In this document: piece after piece, positions 42,210 through 51,448 of the stretch
Position numbering within the stretch: position 1 is the first letter of the stretch
Layout: every line of letters begins with the position of its first letter
Source of the DNA: Ascoidea asiatica
Taxonomy: Eukaryota > Ascomycota > Saccharomycetes > Ascoideales > Ascoideaceae
Length of the DNA stretch: 64,000 nucleotides
Direction of reading: 5' to 3'
Assembly: GCA_001600695.1 (NCBI GenBank)
Contig: BCKQ01000008.1
Coordinates: 62,001 to 126,000 of the forward strand
Position numbers and translations under genes: made by a program
The notes under the pieces: model-generated
Seen by the model: only the letters and a program-made list of their open reading frames with translations
Databases searched by the model: none
What the model was told of the DNA's origin: nothing

Positions 42210-42277
42210 CATATATCTAATACATTATAAATCCTTTACTTTTTTTTTCACATCTCATTTCATATACATTATATATT
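41824..42277. promoter_or_regulatory. divergent promoter bL35m / VPS36
   Basis: 454 bp. TTTCAATTCAATT repeats beside bL35m, TTACGTAA (41971-41978), ATTACGTAAT (41991-42000), and an AT microsatellite (42173-42197) followed by ATACAT repeats before VPS36. Confidence 0.55.
42173..42197. repeat. AT dinucleotide microsatellite
   Basis: 25 bp of alternating AT in the VPS36 promoter, about 80 bp from the start codon. Confidence 0.85.
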
Positions 42278-43027
42278 ATGTCAATTGATCCTTATAAATA
42301 TTGGCATATTTTAAAACTTGATTCTTCAAATTTACCAAAATTATTTAAAAATGAAATTATTCAATTAATTTTAAATAATATTGCAATTTATCAATTTAAT
42401 TATAAAATTAATAATTTTCAAAATGGTAGATTATACTTAACAAATTATAGAATTATATTCATTAATAATATTTTAACCGCTGATACAAATACTAATAATA
42501 ATATATTCATTTATATCAATGATATTGATTATTTAAAAACTTATAATGGCTTTTTAAATTCTTCTCCAAAATTAATTATATACTTTAATGAGAATATATT
42601 CATTAATCAATCTCAATGTAATTATGAAAATATTCAATCTATTAATCCTTCAATTAATCAATTAAATACTAATCAATCAAATAATGATTTAAAAATTAAT
42701 TGGATTTGCTCAATTTGTAAATATTCTAATATAACTTTCATTAATCAATCTTTTAATATTCAATCAATTATAAATTCACCAAATTGTAAAAATTGTGGTA
42801 TAAAAATTAAAAAATTAAATTATTTAAATTCAATTAAAAAATCAAATTCAATTAATATTAATAAATTAAATAATAATCCTATCGATAAAGATCCAATACC
42901 CAATTCAATACCAAATTCAATACCTAATTCAATACCAGATTCAATTGATTGCTTGAAATGTACTTTTAAAAATCATAAATTAATGAAAGTTTGTGAATTA
43001 TGTGGTAATCCATTATTAATAAAAAAA

Positions 43028-43069
<42 letters not shown>

Positions 43070-43315
43070 GATAACAATGAAAAGAATAAAATAAATTTCA
43101 TTTTAGAAAATAATATTAATATAAATTCTTTAATTAATCAATTTAATAAAAATTTTATTAAATTAAGTTTTAGAAATTTAATTAATTTTAAAGATTTTAA
43201 AAATTTTCAAAATATACTTTTAAATAATTTAAAAAATTTAAATTTAATTAATTTAAATTCAAATTTATCTCAACATTTATCAATTAATCAAAATGTTTCT
43301 AAAATTTTAATTAAA

Positions 43316-43367
<52 letters not shown>

Positions 43368-44359
43368 CTAATAATAATTTAGGTATAATTGGTTTAGAAA
43401 AAAAACAAAATGAAATTAATAATAAAAATATAAATTTAATTAAAAATTCTTCAACAGATTTAAATTCTTTAATGTTAAAAGCAAAAGATTTAATAAATTT
43501 AGCAAATTCAATAAAATATTATATTAATAATTCAAATATAACTTTAAATAATTTAAATTCAAATGAAAATAAAATTATTATTAATGCAAAAAAATATTTA
43601 AATGAATCTGATTCTTTATTAGGTTTATCTTCAAATAATAAAAATCAATTAATTTTTAATCATTTTATAACTACAAATAATTTTAATTTCTTAAATAAAT
43701 TAAATAATAAAAATTTATATTATGATGAATTATCAAGAAATTTATCTAATTTTTTAATAAATTTTATCTTTAATAAAAAATTAAATTTAAATTTCTTAAA
43801 TGATAATAATAATAATAATAATAATAATGAAAATATTTATTCTGGTGGTATAATAACTTTAACTGATTTATATTCTTTATATAATAGATCTTTAGGTTTT
43901 AATAATAATTTAATTTCTCCATCAGATTTATTAGAATCTTGTAAAAGATTTGAATCTTTAAATTTACCTTTAATTTTAAAAAAATTCTCAAAATCAAATT
44001 TATTAGTTGTTCAAAATATTAATTTAACTGATAATATAATCTTAGAAAATTTATTAAATTGGTTAATTAATGATTATCAAAATTTAATTTTAAATAATTT
44101 TCAATCTTATTTATTTAATAATTTAAATAATATTGGTTTAAATAATGAATTTAAATTAAATTTAATTATTTTTGATAATAAATTTAAATTTGGAATTTCA
44201 ATTCAAAAATTATCTATAGATTTTAATTTAAGTATTGGAATCTTAGAAGAAATTTTATCAATAGCCGTAAATAATGGTCAATTAATCTTAGATAAAACAA
44301 TTTCTGGAATTGTTTATTATATAAATCAATTATCTGATTATAAAATTGATCCTCTATAA
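42278..44359 (+). CDS. VPS36: Vps36, ESCRT-II subunit
   Basis: 693 residues. GLUE (split PH) domain at 1-115 (NGRLYLTNYRIIFIN), interrupted by two NZF-type zinc fingers: CSIC...CKNC (about 144-175) and CLKC...CELC (about 224-247). Two zinc fingers inside GLUE is the yeast Vps36 signature. Asn runs fill about 248-265 and 345-365, and the C-terminal half holds the helical EAP domain with tandem winged helices (GGIITLTDLYSLYNRSLG, SIGILEEILSIAVNNGQL). Vps36 binds PI3P and ubiquitin on endosomes and recruits ESCRT-II for multivesicular-body sorting. S. cerevisiae Vps36 is 566 residues. Coding DNA is among the most AT-saturated here. Confidence 0.95.
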
Positions 44360-44531
44360 AATATTAATGACAAAGGTATGATGTAATTTTTATTAAATAC
44401 AATAGAATAGATTAATATAAAACAATTAAATAAAAAAAAAATAAATAGATGATATAAAGAAAGAAAGAAAGAAAATCAATTAAATAAAACCGAATGTAAA
44501 AAAGAAATAAAAAAGTAACAAAAATATATTC
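44360..44531. other. convergent 3' region VPS36/MCM2
   Basis: 172 bp, AT-rich, with GAAA repeats (44455-44475). Probably overlapping 3' ends. No gene. Confidence 0.5.
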
Positions 44532-47270
44532 TCATATTTTCCTTCTTGGTAATGTATATTTCAAAAACACCTTTTGAAGTTGTCTTCTAACAGATAATTT
44601 TTGAGATCCAATAAAACTATCAACTTCAACTTTTATAGCTCTATCTAAATCACTACTATTAACAAATTCACTTAATCTCATTTTTGCAAAAGATTCTGCA
44701 ATTCTTAATATTGCTTCTAAATGTCTTACTGTTATTGCCATACTACCACTACCAATAGATTGTTTTCTTAAATCTGCATATACTTTTGAAACTTTATCAT
44801 TATCCATTTGACTTAATTTTGGTTTTATTCTTTTGGAATATTGAATATATTTACTTAAAATTTCTTGATCAATTAATCCAAATTTATTTGGTAATTCTGA
44901 TAATATTGTATCTAAACCTGAATTTTCCATATCTTGATCTTTATCTTTATCTTTATCTTGACCTTCTTCTCTATTTTTTTTACCTTCTGCTGCCATTATT
45001 GATTTAAAATGTGAATCAATAACAAATTTTGCTAATCTTTCATCTTCAACTGGATCAACTAAATCTCTTACAATACAAATTATATCAAAACGAGATAAAA
45101 TTGGTTCTGTTAAATCAACATTTCTTGATAATGGCATTGAACTATTATATCTACCACCTATTGGATTTGCAGCTGCAATTACTGAACATCTTGCTTGTAA
45201 TGTTGTTACAATACCTGCTTTAGAAATTGATATACTTTGTTGTTCCATTGCTTCATGAATTGAAGTTCTATCTTGATCATGCATTTTATCAAATTCATCA
45301 ATAATACATGTACCTTTATCAGCTAAAACTAATGCACCACCTTCTAAAGACCATTCATTTGTAACTGGATCTTTTCTTACAGAAGCTGTTAAACCAACAC
45401 CTGAAGCTCCTTGACCTGTTGAATAAACAGCACGATGAGCAGTTTTTTCAACATATTTTAAAATTTGAGATTTTGCAGTACCTGGATCACCAAGTAATAA
45501 AACATTAATATCACCTCTAATTTGATGTTTACCATTAATATCTTTTGCAACACCACCAAATAATGAACAAGCAATTGCAGTTTTAATATTTCTATGACCA
45601 TAAATTGAAGGAGCTATTGAATTTATAATTTTTTCTATAATTCCTTTTTCTTTTGACATTCTTCTAAATAAAGTTTCTTCTTCTTCAGAATATCTAAAAA
45701 TATCTAAATTTTTATCTAAAATTGAACCATCATAAATTTTTCTTTCATCACCAGAATCTGTATGACTACTTGTACTACCATCAACTTGAACAGAATTTGC
45801 TTCAATAATAGTTGCAAAAACTGGAAAACCATTTTTTGCATTTAAATAACCATTATAACTATTTTTATAAACTCCAGTAATTGAAACTAATTGACCAGGT
45901 TTTGCACAATCAACTAAATCCCATAATAATATAACTTCTTTATGACGTGGTAATCTACCAGCAGGTACAGAACCTGGAGGTTCTTGAATTGTAATTTGTT
46001 GATAATTTGAATAAGTTGTAACTTCAGTATTTAATTTAAATGGACCTCTTGAATGACAATTACTACAAAAAGAAACTTTAACTTCTTGATTTGAATCTTG
46101 AAAATAAGGACCTAAAACTACACCACATTTTGTACAATCAAATTTTAAATATTTTAATTGTGGAAAAACTCCAGTTCTTCTAGTTACAACTCCAGAAACT
46201 TTAACTAAAGAATTTAAATGATTTTCTCTTAATTCTCTTAAATTAAATAAATTTGGAGAAAAATTAACAATTCTTACATGAATATCAGAATGAATTTGAG
46301 AATATTCAGAATAATGTAATTCAATACATTCTAAAGCAATTTGATCAAAAATTCTTAAAATTTCTTCAGGAGATGTTGATAAAAAAAATGCTAAAATTGG
46401 TTTTGAATTAATTAAATGTTGATAATTAACTTCTAAAGATTCAGAATTAATTTCACCTAATAATTTTATTTGAGCACCATAATAAGATCTACCTTTTTCA
46501 TCAGTATATTCAACTAAAAAAGATTTTAATTCTCTTGCAATTGATCTACTCACAGGTGGAGATAAAATCCATTCAGTTATTGAAGGAGCTTTAACTTCAC
46601 TTAATTCTTCTAAAGTTAATTCATGAGATAAAGGATCATTATCAATATAATCATCATCATCATCATCTAAATTATCAAAATTTTCTTGATCAAAATTTCT
46701 TCTACGTTTTTGTTGTTTTGGTAAACCATATTGATCTAAATTTTCATTATTATTATCATTATCATCATCATCATCATCTAAGAGACCTTGAGTTAAACCA
46801 TTAAATCTTGAATTTGATTTATTTAAAATTTTATCTCTTTTATTTAATAAATTATCAATTCTTCTTCTTGAAGATAAATCTAAATTATTTAAATTATTTG
46901 AATTATCATCATCAATATAATTTGAATCATAATGATCAAGTTCATCAATACCTTTATAATCATTTTCCATATTATCAGCAAATAAATCTATACCATCTTG
47001 ATCTTCAGCTCTTTCTTCTAAATCATCTATATCATTAATAATTTCTCTATCATCTTCTTCTAATGGAAAACCAGGAGAAGAAGGAGGTAAATTATTAATA
47101 TCATGATGATGATTATGATTATGACTATGATTATTAAGGTTAGAATCTTGAGTTGAAGGAATTGGAGAGGAACCAATACTTGATAAAGCTGAATTTAATT
47201 CAATATCATCATCATCATAATCATTATCTAATTGAGAGACTTGTCTTTTTCTTCTTCTATTATCTGACAT
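44532..47270 (-). CDS. MCM2: Mcm2, subunit of the MCM2-7 replicative helicase
   Basis: 912 residues. N-terminus RRRKRQ and PPSSPG with long Asp runs and SRRRID, the histone-binding and DDK-target region of Mcm2. Zinc finger CTKC (about 379) with CSNC (about 404). AAA+ core: Walker A GDPGTAKS (about 592), Walker B DEFD (about 658), arginine finger SRFD (about 725). The C-terminal ITVRHLE.ILRIAESFAKMRLSEFV..SDLDRAIKV and VRRQLQK pick Mcm2 over the other five paralogues. S. cerevisiae Mcm2 is 868 residues. Three MCB boxes lie upstream, consistent with G1/S control by MBF. Confidence 0.96.
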   Translation of the reverse strand: MSDNRRRKRQVSQLDNDYDDDDIELNSALSSIGSSPIPSTQDSNLNNHSHNHNHHHDINNLPPSSPGFPLEEDDREIINDIDDLEERAEDQDGIDLFADNMENDYKGIDELDHYDSNYIDDDNSNNLNNLDLSSRRRIDNLLNKRDKILNKSNSRFNGLTQGLLDDDDDDNDNNNENLDQYGLPKQQKRRRNFDQENFDNLDDDDDDYIDNDPLSHELTLEELSEVKAPSITEWILSPPVSRSIARELKSFLVEYTDEKGRSYYGAQIKLLGEINSESLEVNYQHLINSKPILAFFLSTSPEEILRIFDQIALECIELHYSEYSQIHSDIHVRIVNFSPNLFNLRELRENHLNSLVKVSGVVTRRTGVFPQLKYLKFDCTKCGVVLGPYFQDSNQEVKVSFCSNCHSRGPFKLNTEVTTYSNYQQITIQEPPGSVPAGRLPRHKEVILLWDLVDCAKPGQLVSITGVYKNSYNGYLNAKNGFPVFATIIEANSVQVDGSTSSHTDSGDERKIYDGSILDKNLDIFRYSEEEETLFRRMSKEKGIIEKIINSIAPSIYGHRNIKTAIACSLFGGVAKDINGKHQIRGDINVLLLGDPGTAKSQILKYVEKTAHRAVYSTGQGASGVGLTASVRKDPVTNEWSLEGGALVLADKGTCIIDEFDKMHDQDRTSIHEAMEQQSISISKAGIVTTLQARCSVIAAANPIGGRYNSSMPLSRNVDLTEPILSRFDIICIVRDLVDPVEDERLAKFVIDSHFKSIMAAEGKKNREEGQDKDKDKDQDMENSGLDTILSELPNKFGLIDQEILSKYIQYSKRIKPKLSQMDNDKVSKVYADLRKQSIGSGSMAITVRHLEAILRIAESFAKMRLSEFVNSSDLDRAIKVEVDSFIGSQKLSVRRQLQKVFLKYTLPRRKI

Positions 47271-47499
47271 TTTGTTATTATGTTAAATGATATATTAAGG
47301 AGTAGAAGTAATTGAATATATGATTAAGAAAAGAAATATCTATTAAATATCCAAATAATATAATATAATATAATATAATTGTCAATTCTAATTCTTATTT
47401 GGTAAAAATTCAATTCAATAGTTTCATCAACTTTATTAAATCCATTTCTTTTTTGTTTTATTTGTTTTATTTCAAAGTTTCAAAGTTTCAAGTTTGGAA

Positions 47500-47575
47500 A
47501 CGCGTAAAAAATAAAATAAATTCAAAAATACGCGTCAAAAAAAAGGAATTAAAAAATGTTTCAAAAATTACGCGT
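47500..47575. promoter_or_regulatory. cluster of three MCB elements (ACGCGT)
   Basis: Three perfect ACGCGT hexamers in 76 bp, starts 30 and 40 bp apart, in an otherwise nearly G+C-free stretch. ACGCGT is the binding site of MBF (Mbp1-Swi6), and clusters of it mark G1/S genes such as the MCM genes. Confidence 0.75.
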
Positions 47576-47756
47576 TTTCAGTTGGTAACTATGAATGCTG
47601 AACGGAGAGTGCTTGAAAAAGGAGAAAAAAAAAGATTGTTAACGTTACTGAAAGAAGGTGATTAATTCACAGAGTTCGACAGTGAAGAAAGAAGAAAGAA
47701 GAAAGTGAAGAGAAGAGAAGAAGATGTTTAATTGATTGTAGGGAATATAGAAAATA

Positions 47757-47800
47757 TATAATATATAATATATAATATATAATATATAATATATATAATT
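47757..47800. repeat. ATATAATAT tandem repeat
   Basis: Repeated TATAATA units in the 3' flank of PIN2, non-coding. Confidence 0.7.
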
Positions 47801-47812
47801 TAAAATATAAAA

Positions 47813-48013
47813 CTATAGAACAGTTCTTTGAGTATGATTATTTGAATTACCTGGATAATTGGATAATTCTATTGAATTTTGATTATTATTGTTATTATTA
47901 TTATTATTATAATAATCAGAATTTTCACCACCAGAATTAGTTGAAGCTATATTAGAAGCAGGATTATAAGAAGTATCTTTTTTATAATCATTTGTATCAT
48001 ATAAAGTTGTAGA

Positions 48014-48056
<43 letters not shown>

Positions 48057-48589
48057 GTATTAAAAGGGTTTAAATTTGAATTTGAATTTGAATTTGTTGA
48101 AATTTCATTATAATAATTTGGAGTTTCATCTTTTGGTGGATACATATTTGGATTTGCTAATGGAGTAAATTTTGGTTTTGATTTTTTATTAAAGAAATTA
48201 TTAAATTGATGATTTGAATCATTATTTATATCTCTTTTATTTTTATTATTATTATTACAACAACATGAACAACATTTTATAAAACAACAACATAAAGCAG
48301 AAATACAAGTTACACCATAACAACAAACTTGAATTATTGTACTTAATAACCAAAGAATTAATAAACCTGCAATTATACATAAAGCTATTACAACCCATTT
48401 ACAAGTTGTATTTTCTTTACATGTACTCCAACTTTTAAAAGAATCTGCAGTTGATACAGTTGAATCATAAGCATTTTCAACACTACTTGCAGTATCAACA
48501 GCATTTGCAAAAGAATCTCTTATTACTAAACCAATTTTATTTGGACATAAAATATCCTTTTTTTGAAAAATTTCATATGGAATATACAT
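47813..48589 (-). CDS. PIN2: Pin2-type plasma-membrane protein with prion-like tail
   Basis: 258 residues. Short N-terminus, then SFKSWSTC (50-57), one membrane helix (about 65-89), a Cys-rich membrane-proximal segment (C89-C111 with many Cys), and a long Asn-rich cytosolic tail with Asn runs (about 178-192 and 228-236). The S.W.TC.....CK preface, the single helix and the Cys cluster match S. cerevisiae Pin2, whose Asn-rich tail behaves like a prion domain and controls traffic of the protein to the cell surface. Low-complexity expansion is common in this genome, so the tail alone would not prove it. Divergent from the PEP12-type gene. Confidence 0.8.
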
Positions 48590-48610
48590 TATAGATTATA
48601 TTATAGATCA

Positions 48611-48635
48611 GATAAGATAAGATAAGATAAGATAA
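48611..48635. repeat. (GATAA)5 array
   Basis: Five perfect GATAA units just upstream of PIN2. GATAA is also the core of GATA-factor sites, so it may be regulatory or merely a microsatellite. Confidence 0.8.
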
Positions 48636-48767
48636 GATATAAGTAATATGTTACTACGGTTGTAAGTAAGTAATAAATACGTTTATAGTAAATTAATAAA
48701 GAATAATTGACTTATATTTATCTTTATATATGTTTCTATTATATTTATATATGAATAATAATCCAGA

Positions 48768-48815
48768 AATAGATTTGAAAATAGATTTGAAAATAGATTT
48801 GAAAATAGATTTAGA
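48768..48815. repeat. 12-bp repeat AATAGATTTGAA x4
   Basis: Three perfect and one diverged copy in tandem, non-coding. Confidence 0.85.
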
Positions 48816-49509
48816 AATAGTTTGAAAAGAGAAGAAATTAACTTTGACAAAGTTCCCTTTAAATTGGAATAAATAAAAAAGTGAGATAAAAAAAGAAAGA
48901 AAGAAACTGAGGAAGTGCGGTTTGAACAGGGGGCAGTGCATGGCCCGAGTACTATTTACACTGCAGCGGGGCTTTGGAAAGACATACTTAACAGCAGTAG
49001 GCGCAGGAAAGATAAGAGAAACGTCCCGAATAAAGCAGGGTGTTTATAGTCGGAGAAGTAAAAAGACCTTCTTTATGGTGAATATAGCCTCGATGGAAGA
49101 ATAAATAAATATACCATAAGAATAATAAAGAAAGTAAATGGTAATGGTAATGGTAATGGTAATGGTGATGGTGAGTCCAAATAATCAAGCTCGGTTTGAA
49201 ATAGAATAAAATTATGATTTGCATTTTGCTTTGCTACTTTCAGGGGGCTTTTAAAACAGTTTCTTCAATCATCAAAAAGATCAGAAATAGAGGAGCAGTC
49301 TCTGAAGACAATAATGACTTTATCTGCTGGTGGTGGAGACAATGGAGATGGTGGTGGTGGTGGTGGTGGATATCACTCAGCCATTGACGTGAGTAGCAGC
49401 TGTTGCAGTTGTTCCTTCATAAGAAAGTGAAGAAACAAAGTGCAAATGCGACAATCTTCCATTTTGTGTTTTGTGTTTTGAGAGTCAAGATCGGGGTGAC
49501 GTGTCGAAG

Positions 49510-49550
49510 TGCGTGCAAAGATGCGTGCCGTTGTGCGTTTGAAAGTGCGT
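49510..49550. promoter_or_regulatory. TGCGT array with 12-bp period
   Basis: TGCGT at 49510, 49522, 49534 and 49546: four copies, starts exactly 12 bp apart, with variable DNA between them. About 470-510 bp upstream of the PEP12-type start. The constant spacing with diverged spacers suggests selected sites more than plain slippage. Binding factor unknown. Confidence 0.5.
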
Positions 49551-50016
49551 TTGTTTATGTTGCCTAAACAAGTAATATGTTTATTGATGTATATCCACTT
49601 TATTATATGTATTTGTTACTGATACCAACATCAAACCACGCCACTTCCTCTTTAGGCAATGCCCGATTTGGGTCTGAATTCTCTCGAGTCTAAAACACAG
49701 CACTAAAATAAAAAAAGGTGATAAAAGAAGAAAGATAACAAAAGAATAACAAAAGAATATTAAATAATAAATAATAATACAAAATAAATAGGATCAATTG
49801 TTATCAAATATATAAAACTACTTACAATCACCATCAATAGGAGTTATTCTCTTTTAATACAATATTATATATCACTTGCTCTTCATTTTCCTAATACTTA
49901 ATCAATCTATCAGTTAATCAATCAGTTAGTTAATCAATAAGTCAATAAATTCTCAATTGCTAAACATTCTCTTATTCAATCAATATATAATCGAAAATAA
50001 TCAAAATTAATCAATA

Positions 50017-51033
50017 ATGTCATTTGCAGATTTAGATATACAATCTCAAAATAGATCATTATCAAATTCAACAAATTTATTATCATCAAATTCAAATTCA
50101 AATTCAAATACAAAACCTCCAATAATTAATAATAAAACTAATAAAGAAAATAAAAATTCAAATAGTGAAATAATTTTAAAAATTTCAAATCTTTTAAATG
50201 AATTTGCAAATAATATATCTAATTTAGAAAGATTAAATAATCAATTAGGTACAAAAAGAGATAATATAAATTTAAGAAATTTAATAGAAAATTATTTATC
50301 AAATTCAAATTTAAATTTAAATAATTCTAAAAATTTATTATTTAATTTACAAATTATTTCAAATAATAATACCAATAACAATAACAATAACAATAACAAT
50401 AACAATAATAATAATAATACTAAACAATCATTACTTTTATCTAAATTACAAAAAGAATTTAATAATTTAAATTTACAATTCAATAAAATTAAAAGAAATT
50501 ATAATGAAAAAAAAAATTCAGTTATTTTAAATCAAATTGTTAATCAAAATACTAAATCTAATAATAATAATAACAATAACAATAATAATAATGACGAAAA
50601 TAAAACTGCTTTATTAGATGAAGAAGAAAATGAAAATGAAAATAAGACTTTAAAATCTCAAAATCAAAATGAACAAACTCCACTTTTAATAAATAATCAA
50701 CAAGAACAATATGGTCAAATTGTTAATCAATATGATTTAGATTATCATACTTTATTAGTACAACAAAGAAATGATGAATTATCAAATATTCATCAAGGTG
50801 TTGAAGAAGTTAATGCAATTTTTAAAGATTTATCTTCTTTAGTTCAAGAACAAGGTTTACAAATTGATACTGTTGAAAATAATTTAATGCAATATAATGA
50901 TAATACTCAAATTGCTTCTCATGAATTAATTAAAGCTGATAATTTTCAAAAAAAGAAAAAAAAATTTTCATGTATTGTACTTTTAATATTATCTATAATT
51001 TTATTTTTAATAATTTTAGCTGTTTTAAGTTAA
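50017..51033 (+). CDS. PEP12: Pep12/Vam3-type endosomal syntaxin (Qa-SNARE)
   Basis: 338 residues. N-terminal Habc-like helical region (about 50-170) broken by an Asn run (about 117-135), a second Asn run and acidic patch (about 186-215), the Qa-SNARE motif (about 242-300), a Lys-rich segment KKKKKFS and a C-terminal anchor (about 317-338). RNDELSNIHQGVEEVNAIFKDLSSLVQEQGLQID is the endosomal syntaxin pattern, with zero-layer Gln279. It mediates Golgi-to-endosome or vacuole fusion. S. cerevisiae Pep12 is 288 and Vam3 is 283 residues. I favour PEP12 from the SNARE wording but cannot exclude VAM3. Confidence 0.83.
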   Translation: MSFADLDIQSQNRSLSNSTNLLSSNSNSNSNTKPPIINNKTNKENKNSNSEIILKISNLLNEFANNISNLERLNNQLGTKRDNINLRNLIENYLSNSNLNLNNSKNLLFNLQIISNNNTNNNNNNNNNNNNNNNTKQSLLLSKLQKEFNNLNLQFNKIKRNYNEKKNSVILNQIVNQNTKSNNNNNNNNNNNDENKTALLDEEENENENKTLKSQNQNEQTPLLINNQQEQYGQIVNQYDLDYHTLLVQQRNDELSNIHQGVEEVNAIFKDLSSLVQEQGLQIDTVENNLMQYNDNTQIASHELIKADNFQKKKKKFSCIVLLILSIILFLIILAVLS

Positions 51034-51130
51034 TAAATAATTTAATTAAAATAAATTAATTTTACAATTTATATTATACACTAATTATGATATCTTAAAA
51101 AAATATCATAATACTAAAATAAAGAAACTA

Positions 51131-51174
<44 letters not shown>

Positions 51175-51448
51175 TTATATACTGTATATATATATATATA
51201 TAAAATTTGCTAAGCATTAAATATTAATTAGTAAACAATAATTGATGAAGGATAAAAATCATAAATAATGAACAATAAACAGTAAATAATAAACAATAAA
51301 TAAATAAATAAACAAATAAATAAATAACTGAGAATGAATAACTAATAATAAAAATAAATGAAAAAATATGCAAAATACTTTTTTTTAACAAGATAAAAAA
51401 CAAAAATAAAAATAAAATAAAAATAAAACAAAAATTGATTGAATTTTC
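51034..51448. other. convergent 3' region PEP12-type / SET1 with A40 tract
   Basis: 415 bp, nearly pure A+T. Contains A40 (51133-51172), a TA repeat (about 51187-51202) and AAATAAAT repeats (51295-51330). No gene seen. Confidence 0.6.
51133..51172 (+). repeat. run of 40 A
   Basis: An unbroken A40 about 100 bp past the PEP12-type stop codon, the longest homopolymer in the window. Confidence 0.9.

Larger units (their letters stand above)
47271..47812. promoter_or_regulatory. MCM2 promoter with three MCB boxes
   Basis: 542 bp. ACGCGT at 47500-47505, 47530-47535 and 47570-47575, about 230-305 bp before the MCM2 ATG. The remainder is AT-rich, with GAAGAAAGAAG and TATAATA repeats (47690-47800) towards the PIN2 3' end. 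Confidence 0.7.
48590..50016. promoter_or_regulatory. divergent promoter region PIN2 / PEP12-type
   Basis: 1.4 kb. PIN2 side: five GATAA units (48611-48635) and four 12-bp AATAGATTTGAA units (48768-48815). Middle: a GC-richer stretch (48915-49070), GGTAAT hexamers (49140-49170) and a GGT run (49340-49371). PEP12 side: TGCGT every 12 bp (49510-49550), then AT-rich DNA with ATCAAT repeats up to the start. The small open frame at 48922-49104 is not convincing. Confidence 0.5.

Noticed and set aside
48922-49104. 60-codon plus-strand frame between PIN2 and PEP12-type genes
   Set aside because: Short, no recognised motif, and in a region full of short repeats.
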